Shown here: positions 37,375 through 46,252 of the stretch, piece after piece
How the letters are laid out: every line of letters starts with the position of its first letter
How positions within the stretch are numbered: the first letter of the stretch is position 1
NCBI GenBank assembly: GCA_910578515.1
Contig: CAJTQR010000001.1
Span: forward strand, 682,001-746,000
Source: an uncultured Duncaniella sp.
GTDB lineage: Bacteria > Bacteroidota > Bacteroidia > Bacteroidales > Muribaculaceae
Direction: 5' to 3'
DNA length: 64,000 nucleotides
Notes under the pieces: generated by a model
The model's database searches: none
Told to the model about the DNA's origin: nothing
The model's input: the letters and a program-made list of their open reading frames with translations, nothing else
Program-made: the position numbers and the translations under genes

Positions 37375-37534
37375 AGGTGATGATTATAAATAATATAATG
37401 CAAATTTACGTAAAATTTTTGAGTTTTGCATCATGACGTCCCGGTCTGGGAACATGATGCACAACCAATATGATTATAAAACACAAAAGTTAAGTTAAAA
37501 ATTGTAAATACAGACAAAATATTCGTTAAAACAC

Positions 37535-37565
37535 TTGACAATTCGGTTACAACACACTACCTTTG
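37535..37565 (+). promoter_or_regulatory. Orphan plus-strand promoter
   Basis: TTG (37535-37537), 20-bp spacer, TACCTTTG (37558-37565). It fits the Bacteroidota consensus but points away from der and toward the 3' end of a minus-strand gene. The only thing it can transcribe is the short unit ending at 37634. Confidence 0.6.
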
Positions 37566-37571
37566 TAACAA

Positions 37572-37634
37572 GTTTTTCATGGTATTAGATTTAAGGTAAG
37601 AAAGTTATTCGTCGGGACGACGGATAATTTTTTT
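37572..37634 (+). ncRNA. Candidate small RNA, about 60-65 nt
   Basis: Transcription from the orphan promoter should begin near 37572. It would end at a hairpin at 37605-37627 (10-bp stem TTATTCGTCG / CGACGGATAA, one G-U pair, 3-nt loop) followed by seven T. No convincing reading frame of useful length lies between. The 5' part is unstructured and A/U-rich. I do not recognise it as 6S, tmRNA, SRP or another known family. Confidence 0.45.
37605..37634 (+). terminator. Intrinsic terminator of the candidate small RNA
   Basis: A 10-bp stem with a GGA loop and an immediate run of seven T on the plus strand. No plus-strand gene precedes it for more than 1.5 kb except the orphan promoter. Confidence 0.7.
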
Positions 37635-37756
37635 GTCCCCAATTTTCATATCATACCATTTACAATATCTAAACTACTGCTAACCTGCAAATTGAAAGCA
37701 AGAGTTACTTTTGTTTTCAACTAAAAAACCGCAGCATTCACAATATTCTAAACACA

Positions 37757-37799
37757 AAATCGCCTCCGGTAGTGAGATTTTTCTCTCCGGAGGCGATTT
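37757..37799 (-). terminator. GH28 gene terminator
   Basis: A perfect 13-bp stem AAATCGCCTCCGG / CCGGAGGCGATTT (37757-37769 / 37787-37799). On the minus strand the tail is TTTTGTGTTTAG. It starts 19 bp past the GH28 stop. Confidence 0.75.
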
Positions 37800-37817
37800 A
37801 TATTTATATTAGCGTGA

Positions 37818-39362
37818 TTATTTTATCACTATGTTCTCATTTTTACCGGTACGAAGAATTGACTCTTCAGGCGAGAACAGCTTGCAGTTCACCAACTGTG
37901 CATCCTTCACATTGTTTATCGTAAGGGCAGAACCTTTCTTAGACCTTATGGATACATTCTCAAGTTTGACACCGGTTGACTCCGAGAGCAAACCGCCATC
38001 GATAGCAGTAAACACAGAATTGCTGATTGATACATTCTCGATATGCATCTCCGGAAGTCCGTTAAACTTCAATGACTTGCCCGAATTGAATGAAGTGACA
38101 TTATTGATGGTGATATTTTTGAATTGAGGTGTTGTTTCATCCACCGGTGGGATTTCCTTCGGAGGATTCTTGGTCCAGTAGTAGAGGTCAAAAAGCACAG
38201 CATCGCCGCTGATGTCTATCATATTGATATTGTCTATGAAGATATTCTCCACAACACCTCCACGTCCGCGGGTGCTCTTGAATCGGAGACCAACGTCGGT
38301 ACCAAGGAACTGACAATCGCTTACCACTACATTATTTACACCACCCGACATCTCACTACCTACTACAAATCCACCGTGACCATGAAATACACGGCAATCC
38401 TTTACAATGACATTCTCAGTAGGCATAGCGCGGCGACGACCATCTTCATCCTTTCCCGATTTCAAACAAATAGCATCATCGCCAACATCGAGAGTAGTAC
38501 GGTAAATAATCACATTCTTGCATGATTCCACATCAAGACCGTCACCATTCTGCGCATATTCCGGATTTCTTACAGCCACACCGTCCAGGATTAAATTCTC
38601 ACACATCAATGGATGGAGATTCCATGCGGGTGAATTCTGGAACAGCACACCTTGAAGATACACATTCTTACACTTCACGAATTTCAGCATCACAGGGCGA
38701 AGATAGCGCTTTATCTTTTCAGCCTCCTCCTTAGTTAGCCCTTTAAGGTCCTTTCCAATCTTCTCACCGTCGATATAGCTCTGCGAGGGATACCAAGTAT
38801 TATCGTTGACTACAATACCACCTTTCTGCACGAAACGCTTCCACTGACCATCGTTAGTCTTACCACGTTTCACCTGACGCCATTCAGCACCATTGCCATC
38901 AATCACACCCTCTCCAGTGATTGCGATGTTCTCAAGATTCTCACCATAGATAGGAGACTGGGTGCGGTAAGCCTCATAGCCTTCATATACAGTATAGATG
39001 CTCTCGTAAAGACTCTCATCGCCCGAAAATAGTATCAGTGCCCCACCCTCAAGATGGAGATTTATATTGGACTTCATAACTATAGGACCTGTATACCAGA
39101 CACCTGATGGAACGTTCAATGTACCACCGCCTTTTGATGACAGATACTCAATAGCATCGGCAAATGCCTTGGTGTTAAGACTCACACCATCAGCTACCGC
39201 CCCGAAATCGGCAAGACTCACCTGATTGTTGGGGAATGATGGTTTGTCGATTACCGGCATTTCAAATGGGATACCTTCGTACAATGATTTATAACTCGAT
39301 TCAGCACCAAACATAACTCCGGCGCCAAGCAATAAAGCGACTAATGTCGATGAAAATTTCAT
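37818..39362 (-). CDS. GH28 family glycoside hydrolase (polygalacturonase-like)
   Basis: A 514-residue secreted enzyme: signal peptide about 1-20, then a right-handed parallel beta-helix that opens with SLADFGAVADGVSLNTKAFADA. The GH28 catalytic set is present: NGDGLD, GDDAICLKSG (two Asp), GHGGFVVGSEMSGG and RFKSTRGRGG. It should cleave galacturonic-acid linkages in pectin or rhamnogalacturonan; exo or endo action cannot be told. No SusC/SusD pair or sulfatase/lyase genes flank it, so it is outside a typical polysaccharide utilisation locus. Confidence 0.9.
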   Translation of the reverse strand: MKFSSTLVALLLGAGVMFGAESSYKSLYEGIPFEMPVIDKPSFPNNQVSLADFGAVADGVSLNTKAFADAIEYLSSKGGGTLNVPSGVWYTGPIVMKSNINLHLEGGALILFSGDESLYESIYTVYEGYEAYRTQSPIYGENLENIAITGEGVIDGNGAEWRQVKRGKTNDGQWKRFVQKGGIVVNDNTWYPSQSYIDGEKIGKDLKGLTKEEAEKIKRYLRPVMLKFVKCKNVYLQGVLFQNSPAWNLHPLMCENLILDGVAVRNPEYAQNGDGLDVESCKNVIIYRTTLDVGDDAICLKSGKDEDGRRRAMPTENVIVKDCRVFHGHGGFVVGSEMSGGVNNVVVSDCQFLGTDVGLRFKSTRGRGGVVENIFIDNINMIDISGDAVLFDLYYWTKNPPKEIPPVDETTPQFKNITINNVTSFNSGKSLKFNGLPEMHIENVSISNSVFTAIDGGLLSESTGVKLENVSIRSKKGSALTINNVKDAQLVNCKLFSPEESILRTGKNENIVIK

Positions 39363-39419
39363 GGCATTTTTAATTATTATATTTATTACTAAGTTTTTCA
39401 GGTTTAATTACGGAAAATA

Positions 39420-39833
39420 TCAATGACCGCTATTCTCACGGTTTTTACGGATGATTTTGGCAAAAGATTCCGGCAGCCTTACATTATAGAGGTCATAAGC
39501 ACGGTCAAACAGCGGCGCTATATCCTCATCCTTAAAACCGGCGATGCCACAACCTATACGGGTGACATAAAATGTAGTCTGGTCCCACTCTGTGGCAAGG
39601 TCGATGAAACGGTCAACATAAGGCTTTATAGTTTCCACCCCACCTTGCATGGTAGGGATGGCATAGGACTGCCCTTGCATCCCCTCTCCTTGTTCCATTA
39701 TGGCACCAAAGCGTTCCACCGCAGTGCGTGCGGCTCCGCCACAATGCATACCGCGTAGATTGCTCCCGAACACAAACACTTCATCCTCTCCAAGACTGGT
39801 GATATTCTCAGGAGTATATTTCAAATTGTCCAT
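39420..39833 (-). CDS. A1S_2505-family (phage-type, macro-domain-like) protein
   Basis: A 137-residue soluble protein. EVFVFGSNLRGMHCGGAART, GAIMEQGEGMQGQSYAIPT and FYVTRIGCGIAGFKDEDIAPLF match the family annotated as A1S_2505 phage non-structural protein. The Gly-rich loops and the GCGIAGF segment recall macro domains that bind ADP-ribose, but that is an inference. It lies 57 bp upstream of the GH28 gene, same strand, without an obvious functional link. A TATCTTTG -7-like box is at 39874-39881. Confidence 0.75.
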   Translation of the reverse strand: MDNLKYTPENITSLGEDEVFVFGSNLRGMHCGGAARTAVERFGAIMEQGEGMQGQSYAIPTMQGGVETIKPYVDRFIDLATEWDQTTFYVTRIGCGIAGFKDEDIAPLFDRAYDLYNVRLPESFAKIIRKNRENSGH

Positions 39834-39956
39834 AATCGCATCTCTTGTATTATCACTCTATATTAAACTGACACAAAGATACGAATTAATCCCCAAATAT
39901 TCACATCCACTCTTTAGAATATCACCATTGCCCTCATCCTGCACTCCCTGAATATA

Positions 39957-42542
39957 TCATAAGATATTTGAATCAATTGATGTATCAGCTTTGCTACGTT
40001 CACGTTGCACCTTACGACCAAATTCCAACGTATATGCCACTTTTATCATGCCACAAAAACGTCCATTTGTTTGTTGACACATTTGATAATAGAGTGTAGA
40101 GATATTCTGACGTATGGTTTGACGACTCAATGATTTCGCCCAGGCATCAACACGCCAATTTCCATGAGTCCACGCAACCGACAACTGCATATTAGCAGGA
40201 GTGACAGTGTAGCAAAATTGTGAATTCAAACCTCGCTGCACAGTACTCCCTTTAAAATTTAAAGAAAAATCACCGACAAAGTATATGAGTGACAAATTTG
40301 CAGAAGCATAATTTAGTTTAGCTTTCCCATCATGCTTATTCCAGTATGACTGATGACATAATTCACCCCCAAGTTCTCCACGTAATGCATCTGTTATTTT
40401 CCATGTAACGTTTGGAGAAAATATCGCCCGCTTAAAAGTTCCGTTATATACATCGATTATCAATCGGGTATCCTCCGAAGAATATCCTGCGGTAAGCGCA
40501 TCTGCATTGTATGTCATGGCTAATCTGGAATTAAAATTCACTTGTCCAAACTGCATGCTATAATTAACACTTGCATCATATAATTTCACATCCTTCAAGT
40601 CCGGATTCCCTCGACGTGACATAATCATGTCAATCGGCTGAACCGCCGAGGTTCTACTTGAAAGACTTGACATTGCATTGCCCACTGACAGGCTGAAATT
40701 AACCTGTTGTTCCCGCGTTGGATTATAACTAAACTGTGTAAAAAATCGTGGGAAATAGAAATCCTGCCGCTCATAACCGCGCAATCCTATATTTACCATC
40801 GAAAGACCTGGTCGCACGGAAAATCTGAATTTATTCGATAATCTGTGCGTATATTCCGCAAAAGCAAGCGCCTCTGAATTCCACATATGTTGATTGGATG
40901 CATATGTGCCAATATAATCGGTAGATGCGACTTTGAACACATCCATCAAAATAAACGAGACAGAATTGCGATGTTTGATGTCAAGCTGATAGATAAGTTG
41001 CGTATTCAGATTCAACATTTTATCTCGTGTATCCGAAAGCACGTCCTTTTCATCAGCCATATAAGTATAATCATATTTATTATGAGAATATGATGCATTA
41101 AATGCAGTTATCAAAAAATCATTCTCTCGAATGTTAAACTGACCGAAATAATTTAACTTAGGGCTAATAGCGTTATTCTCCTTGTTAGAGGCTGTGCTCT
41201 CTGTCAGATTTACAGGCTCCGGATAAGTAGTTTTACCATACTGAAGAGACTTAGCTCTGTCTGCTACAAATCCAGCTGAAACACTGATAAAACGACGGTC
41301 ATTACTATTTCGCAACATAAATTGACCGTAACCACCATGGTCTCTATTACGACCATGCGAAGAATCAAACTCTCGGTCTATTGACATTGATTGCAGCTTA
41401 AAATTCTCCTCCTTTACCATCCTATCAGAGGCGGCACTTTTCAAATTATATCCTGCAAAAATATAATACGATGTCCCTCCCCTGTTTATTTTACTGAAAC
41501 CGTTATACTTGCCATCAAGATACCCGCCAATAGTCTGTTGAGCATCAAAGGTTATATACCCACCTGCATCCGGTTCTTTGGTTATAAAATTTATGGCTGC
41601 AAAATCAGTTGAATAACGCCCTACAGGAGCATCATGATACTCTATTTTTCGAACATCTTTAGGTCGCAGATTCTGAACCATACGATAATCTGCCGGTTGT
41701 CCATTAATATAAAGCGAAACTTCATGACCGTATAATTTTACAAGTCCATCAAAAGCATCGACACTTACCCCAGGTAACATCAGATTGTTAAGCAATTGGT
41801 AGCCGGTATTAGAATGCTTTACCAACGTTTTCTCTGGAATTATTTGAAGATATCCATCTACGCGGGTTAAATAACCGGCTGAGACCATCACCTCGCCAAG
41901 CTGATTATTATCTGACCGAAGTAAAATTTTACCTACTTCTATATCCGTCAGATTGATGTCCACATCCACAACTTCAGGAGTATAACCTAATGCAGATATT
42001 ATCATCGTATATTCTCCTTCTGATGGGATATCAGCCCTAAAGTATCCATTTTCATCTGTTACAACACCTGCAACATACGTAGAATCAGATGACAAAAATC
42101 TTACTGCAGCAAACTCCACCGGTTTATTCTCTTCATCCCTCACGTTCCCCGTCACACTAAATTGACTTGCAACTTTATTTGTATTTGAAAAAGTATTGTC
42201 AATCTGCAACTCAACAATATTCAAATCTGCCGTGTCACCATCAAAAACTTGTATGATACCCGCTTTGGAATTATATCCAGGAGCTTCAAACTTGATATTA
42301 TAATCACCTTCTGGTAATTTAATACTAAAATAGCCCAGGCTATCAACCGGAGCGCTTATACTGTCTCCAGAAAAAGTATTACAAATAACTATCCGGCTTC
42401 CAAATATAGCATTACGATTCACATCTGTTATACGTCCGGAAACCAAACTTTGCCCCCAAATGCTAAACGCAAAAAGCAATAGGGGGGGGAAGACTAAAAC
42501 CCGCAATAACCTACTGCAAATCACTTGCTTACAAACACTCAT
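39957..42542 (-). CDS. Outer-membrane TonB-dependent-receptor-like protein (OMP_b-brl_3 type)
   Basis: An 861-residue outer-membrane protein: signal sequence (about 1-30), two consecutive carboxypeptidase-regulatory-like beta domains (about 33-115 and 130-212, each with a GRITDVNRNAIFG or GNVRDEENKPVEFA opening), a plug-like domain (about 215-330) and a beta-barrel to near the end. There is no SusD partner and no clear TonB box. The sequence is visibly richer in A/T than its neighbours, suggesting transfer. The C-terminus is a polar tail after the last strand (VAYTLEFGRKV). Substrate unknown. Confidence 0.82.
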   Translation of the reverse strand: MSVCKQVICSRLLRVLVFPPLLLFAFSIWGQSLVSGRITDVNRNAIFGSRIVICNTFSGDSISAPVDSLGYFSIKLPEGDYNIKFEAPGYNSKAGIIQVFDGDTADLNIVELQIDNTFSNTNKVASQFSVTGNVRDEENKPVEFAAVRFLSSDSTYVAGVVTDENGYFRADIPSEGEYTMIISALGYTPEVVDVDINLTDIEVGKILLRSDNNQLGEVMVSAGYLTRVDGYLQIIPEKTLVKHSNTGYQLLNNLMLPGVSVDAFDGLVKLYGHEVSLYINGQPADYRMVQNLRPKDVRKIEYHDAPVGRYSTDFAAINFITKEPDAGGYITFDAQQTIGGYLDGKYNGFSKINRGGTSYYIFAGYNLKSAASDRMVKEENFKLQSMSIDREFDSSHGRNRDHGGYGQFMLRNSNDRRFISVSAGFVADRAKSLQYGKTTYPEPVNLTESTASNKENNAISPKLNYFGQFNIRENDFLITAFNASYSHNKYDYTYMADEKDVLSDTRDKMLNLNTQLIYQLDIKHRNSVSFILMDVFKVASTDYIGTYASNQHMWNSEALAFAEYTHRLSNKFRFSVRPGLSMVNIGLRGYERQDFYFPRFFTQFSYNPTREQQVNFSLSVGNAMSSLSSRTSAVQPIDMIMSRRGNPDLKDVKLYDASVNYSMQFGQVNFNSRLAMTYNADALTAGYSSEDTRLIIDVYNGTFKRAIFSPNVTWKITDALRGELGGELCHQSYWNKHDGKAKLNYASANLSLIYFVGDFSLNFKGSTVQRGLNSQFCYTVTPANMQLSVAWTHGNWRVDAWAKSLSRQTIRQNISTLYYQMCQQTNGRFCGMIKVAYTLEFGRKVQRERSKADTSIDSNIL

Positions 42543-42753
42543 TTTATATATTATTTATTGTAATTTCTTAGATAATTCCAATCTTACACCACATAATGAT
42601 TATATATAGTTTCATCATTATGAAACTATAGCATAGATTGTAAATTTATTTTTAATATTCATTCGATATTGCAGAACTAATCCTGCTTGAAGTATATATC
42701 GATAGAATGATTTTTTCATTGGCAAATATAAGTATAATTTGCGGGATTTTAAC

Positions 42754-42761
42754 TAAATTTG
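42754..42761 (+). promoter_or_regulatory. Possible -7 box for the YhcH-like gene
   Basis: TAAATTTG followed by C, about 45 bp before the start at 42808. No -33 box at normal spacing. A minus-strand match TATATTTG (42723-42730) could serve the receptor gene. Confidence 0.4.
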
Positions 42762-42807
42762 CCAAAGTGAATCATCATTATCAAATTAATAAATAACACG
42801 AAATATC

Positions 42808-43356
42808 ATGTCAACAGAAAAGAACCTTACCCCCGCTGAAGCTGAAAAGTGGGTGGAAAGCCGTGAATGGTCTAATGGATGGAATGTAAATGCCGATAAG
42901 TCAATCAATGCGTTGGAATTTGCAACACAATATAAGCTCAACAAGCCTCTTTGGGATAAGATGTTCCAATTTCTCGCCACTGTCGACCTATCGAAACTTG
43001 AGCCAGGCAAGATAGTGCTTGAAGAAGGTCGTCTTTGGTTCAATGTGCTTGAATACACTCCCAAATCAGCAGAGGAAACAAAAATTGAATCCCACAAAAA
43101 TTTCATTGACCTTCAGTATACCTACGAAGGAAACGAACTGATGGGAATAGCCGGCAACGTAACACCTATCAATGATTACGACCCCGTAAAGGACCGTACC
43201 AATTACTCTACCGACGAAGAGATTGCCTATTCTCCTGCAGCTGCCGACCTCTTCTTCCTTTATTTCCCCTGCGATATGCACCAACCGTCGGTCCGCTCTG
43301 TCGAAAATCCCGGTGTGAGCCGCAAGCTTGTTGGAAAAATCGAATATAAACAATAA
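42808..43356 (+). CDS. YhcH/YjgK/YiaL family protein
   Basis: A 182-residue cytoplasmic cupin-like protein (DUF386). The conserved metal-site region is ESHKNFIDLQYTYEG (about 92-106), and a later FPCDMHQPSV supplies another His. Family members are linked to sialic acid or other sugar-acid metabolism and to the beta subunit of evolved beta-galactosidase, but no sugar gene is adjacent. It is monocistronic with a strong terminator. Confidence 0.88.
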   Translation: MSTEKNLTPAEAEKWVESREWSNGWNVNADKSINALEFATQYKLNKPLWDKMFQFLATVDLSKLEPGKIVLEEGRLWFNVLEYTPKSAEETKIESHKNFIDLQYTYEGNELMGIAGNVTPINDYDPVKDRTNYSTDEEIAYSPAAADLFFLYFPCDMHQPSVRSVENPGVSRKLVGKIEYKQ

Positions 43357-43421
43357 ATCTTGTATAAACGTATTTCTTGTATTATCAAGGTGCCATTCAA
43401 ATTAATAGGATGGCTCTACTA

Positions 43422-43464
43422 CTATCGAAAAGAGCCGATGAATTCACCGGCTCTTTTTCGATAG
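43422..43464 (+). terminator. Terminator of the YhcH-like gene
   Basis: A long hairpin: 16 bases on the left (43422-43437) pair with 17 on the right (43448-43464) with a single bulge, including GAGCCG / CGGCTC and a T run in the 3' arm. Confidence 0.75.
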
Positions 43465-43583
43465 CTGCTATAGAAACTTCCGTTAATTATCCTTGAACCC
43501 GGATAGGAACGAGTTTGTAATTTTGTACGGAGAATCGAACAAGATGATTACATAAATCATTCATCTCAACGATTCATTAATTA

Positions 43584-43856
43584 ATGTCTAATTATAAAAA
43601 TTCAAGCTCTATGAATGTTCCATTGATTACCTGGGTTTGCATAGCGGTAGCTATGATAATGTTAGTGTTGATACGTATTTTCCTATCAGCTCATGAACAC
43701 ATGAAAGAAAGCAATAAGCTCACCTCTCACTCTCACGTTGCTGTGGCTCGCCCACGCCACAAGATATTGGAAATAGGAAACGAACGGGAGGAATTTTTCG
43801 CACCGGGCGACCGTCTGCCAGGAAATCCCGACTATTATGGTGACGATGACAACTAA
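43584..43856 (+). CDS. Small single-pass membrane protein
   Basis: A 90-residue protein with one strong membrane helix (about 12-33, LITWVCIAVAMIMLVLIRIF), a basic and His-containing middle, and an acidic C-terminus rich in Gly, Pro and Asp (GDRLPGNPDYYGDDDN). An alternative start is ATG 43611. It lies about 50 bp before the ThrE-like pair on the same strand. I do not recognise the family; it could be an accessory subunit of the exporter, but that is only positional. Confidence 0.6.
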   Translation: MSNYKNSSSMNVPLITWVCIAVAMIMLVLIRIFLSAHEHMKESNKLTSHSHVAVARPRHKILEIGNEREEFFAPGDRLPGNPDYYGDDDN

Positions 43857-43906
43857 TTGATAAGCAACCATTAATAAGCGGCAATAGCCGTTCCAATTAT
43901 TGAATC

Positions 43907-44728
43907 ATGGATACAACTATCTCCGATATAGTCTCAGCAAAAACCATGCTTCCTGTCAAAACCCAGCCAACATGCCGCCAGTTATGTCTCTTCCTTTCCG
44001 AATACGCCGCATGGTTGTTAGGATGTGGAGCCACTTGCATACGACTGGAGAAAAATGTCAACCGAATAGCAGAAGCGTTTGACAAGCACGTGGATATGTG
44101 CATAATGCCACGCCACATACACCTCACTGTAAGTTCTCACGACAGACACATATCATTTACAGCGATAAGTTCCATACGGTGCAAAGCCATAAGCTTTGAC
44201 ATAAATACACGTCTAAGTCGGCTGAGCTGGGAAATAGCTGACGAAAAGATTGATTTCACGCAGGTTCAGCATCGTTTCGAAGTAATAACAAAAACACCGC
44301 CTGCTAATAAATGGCTTGTACTGTTCCTGGCGTCAGCGGCAAATGCATCATTCTGCCGTCTGTTTGGAGGCGACCTTCTCGCCATGGGAATTGTATTCGT
44401 GGCAACCTTAGCAGGGTTCTATCTGAAACAAATACTTACTGAGAATAAAGTTGATGTACGCATAGTATTTATAATATGTGCGTTTGTCTCATCTGTACTC
44501 GGCGCCACCGATGGTTTATTCGGTTTAGGCACCACTCCCGGAGTCGCCATCGGCACAAGCGTGCTATATCTCGTCCCCGGCATCCCATTCCTTAATTCAT
44601 TCAGCGATATGCTTGACCGACACTACGTGTGTGCCTTCAGCCGCTTTATGGACGCAATGATACTCACCGCATGCCTGTCTATCGGACTATGTGGCGGGAT
44701 GTTTATGATGAATGTAGATATGTTTTAG
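43907..44728 (+). CDS. Threonine/serine exporter ThrE, N-terminal-type subunit
   Basis: A 273-residue protein of the ThrE/DUF1212 class. A soluble N-terminal part (about 1-125, with the family-like RHIHLTVSSHDRHISFT stretch) is followed by about five membrane helices (about 135-270). In Corynebacterium ThrE is one protein; here the second half is encoded by the next gene, 31 bp away. It probably exports threonine/serine or related small amino acids by proton motive force, by family. Length and split form are common outside actinobacteria. Confidence 0.87.
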   Translation: MDTTISDIVSAKTMLPVKTQPTCRQLCLFLSEYAAWLLGCGATCIRLEKNVNRIAEAFDKHVDMCIMPRHIHLTVSSHDRHISFTAISSIRCKAISFDINTRLSRLSWEIADEKIDFTQVQHRFEVITKTPPANKWLVLFLASAANASFCRLFGGDLLAMGIVFVATLAGFYLKQILTENKVDVRIVFIICAFVSSVLGATDGLFGLGTTPGVAIGTSVLYLVPGIPFLNSFSDMLDRHYVCAFSRFMDAMILTACLSIGLCGGMFMMNVDMF

Positions 44729-44759
44729 GTTTGTTTTATCCCTATCCGGAGAAAGACTT

Positions 44760-45248
44760 ATGTATATGTTTTCACAATTTTTTCAAGATGCATTATTCGC
44801 CGCTATAGCAGCTATCGGATTTGCCGCAATAAGCAACCCTCCCAAACGCGCATATCTCTACTGTGCCATTATAGCAGCTATCGGTCATTCCACTCGCTTC
44901 CTGTTGATGTCGACACCGGCGTTTCATCTTCATATAGTACTCGCCACAACAATAGCATCATTTATAATCGGTATACTTGCCGTACTGTTCTCTCCGCTTG
45001 CCAAGACTCCGGCCGAGACATGCCTTTTTCCATCACTTCTACCGATGATACCGGGCATGTATGCATATCGAGCTTTCGGCGGATTGGCAATGTGTATTTA
45101 CAACGGTGGCGAGAATGACTTCTCACACTATTTCTATCTCTTCGCCAACAATGGTCTTACTTGTCTGTTTATTCTATTAGGTATGACTATCGGCGCTACC
45201 ATACCTATATTCATTTTCAAAAAAATATCTTTTCAGGCTACACGATGA
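44760..45248 (+). CDS. Threonine/serine exporter, C-terminal-type subunit (DUF3815)
   Basis: A 162-residue, almost entirely hydrophobic protein with about five membrane helices and the family-type LFPSLLPMIPGMYAYRAFGG segment. It complements the preceding ThrE N-terminal-type protein, and the two most likely form one transporter. The start may be ATG 44760 or 44766. Confidence 0.85.
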   Translation: MYMFSQFFQDALFAAIAAIGFAAISNPPKRAYLYCAIIAAIGHSTRFLLMSTPAFHLHIVLATTIASFIIGILAVLFSPLAKTPAETCLFPSLLPMIPGMYAYRAFGGLAMCIYNGGENDFSHYFYLFANNGLTCLFILLGMTIGATIPIFIFKKISFQATR

Positions 45249-45329
45249 GTCTCTCTGCGTTCCCCCTCCACCGTTCCTGAATCACCCACGCACATATTTC
45301 ATCACCTCAAAAATTCATCACATATATTT

Positions 45330-46235
45330 ATGGAATTACGCCAGCTGAAATACTTTGTTAAAGTAGCAGAAACCCTGAACTTTTCAGAGGCTTCAAGGAC
45401 ACTTTTCATAACCCAGAGCACCCTATCCCAACAAATCAAGCAGTTGGAACAGGAACTTGATACGCAACTCCTCCAACGCAACAGTCATAACGTAGCACTG
45501 ACTGAAGCCGGCGAAGCATTCCTTCCATGTGCAGTGCAGGTGCTCCGTAACGCACGTCAGTGTGTTGAAAAAATCAACGATTTAAAACACCTGCTCACTG
45601 GCACGCTCAACATAGGGGTAACCTATACTTTCAGCCCTATACTTACCGAGACTCTTTCAGCCTTCATGAAGGCGTACCCAGAAGTCACGCTTAATATTTT
45701 CTACAAACCGATGGAGGAACTTATGGAAATGTTACATGACCGGGAGGTGGACTTCGTGCTCGCATTCAAGCCATCGCGTCCCGCTGAAGATGTAGAATCA
45801 CATGTGCTGTTTCAGAACTTCCTCGCTGCGGTGATGAGCGTTGACCATCCTATGGCTTCAAAGGAAAAAATCACATTGGATGAACTGGTGAACATGGAGC
45901 TCGCCCTCCCCTCCCACGGTCTTCAGGCACGCAGTACATTTGAGGAACTTGTACCATTCAACATTCATTCCAAACTGAAAATACGCATCCAGCTCAACGA
46001 AGTAAATATATTGCTAAAACTCATCCGTCAAAGCAACATGGTAACCGTACTTGCCGAAGGTGGCGTGCACAACGAACCCGGCATCAAAGCCATCCCTCTC
46101 GATATCCCGAATAATGAGATGGCAGGATGTGTGCATGTACTCAAAAGTGCCTACCGCAAACGTTCCATGAAGGAATTCATACGGATGCTGAGCGAATCGG
46201 TTGCTGTGCGCGAGCAGTTTAATGCTTGGATATAG
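45330..46235 (+). CDS. LysR family transcriptional regulator
   Basis: A 301-residue regulator with an N-terminal winged HTH (MELRQLKYFVKVAETLNFSE, then TQSTLSQQIKQLEQELDTQL) and a two-lobed periplasmic-binding-protein-like effector domain (about 90-295). It lies 82 bp after the exporter genes on the same strand and converges with an MFS gene 17 bp away. Its targets may be the exporter genes or the MFS/MATE pair, but no operator was identified. Confidence 0.93.
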   Translation: MELRQLKYFVKVAETLNFSEASRTLFITQSTLSQQIKQLEQELDTQLLQRNSHNVALTEAGEAFLPCAVQVLRNARQCVEKINDLKHLLTGTLNIGVTYTFSPILTETLSAFMKAYPEVTLNIFYKPMEELMEMLHDREVDFVLAFKPSRPAEDVESHVLFQNFLAAVMSVDHPMASKEKITLDELVNMELALPSHGLQARSTFEELVPFNIHSKLKIRIQLNEVNILLKLIRQSNMVTVLAEGGVHNEPGIKAIPLDIPNNEMAGCVHVLKSAYRKRSMKEFIRMLSESVAVREQFNAWI

Positions 46236-46252
46236 TCCTTAGAGAGGATAGC

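Larger units (their letters stand above)
37375..37817. other. Intergenic region with a candidate small-RNA unit
   Basis: About 440 bp between der and a GH28 gene, both on the minus strand. The left part carries the der -7-like box. The centre holds a complete plus-strand promoter and terminator with no gene between. The right end holds the GH28 terminator. A further lone TACTTTTG box on the plus strand is at 37706-37713. Confidence 0.6.
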
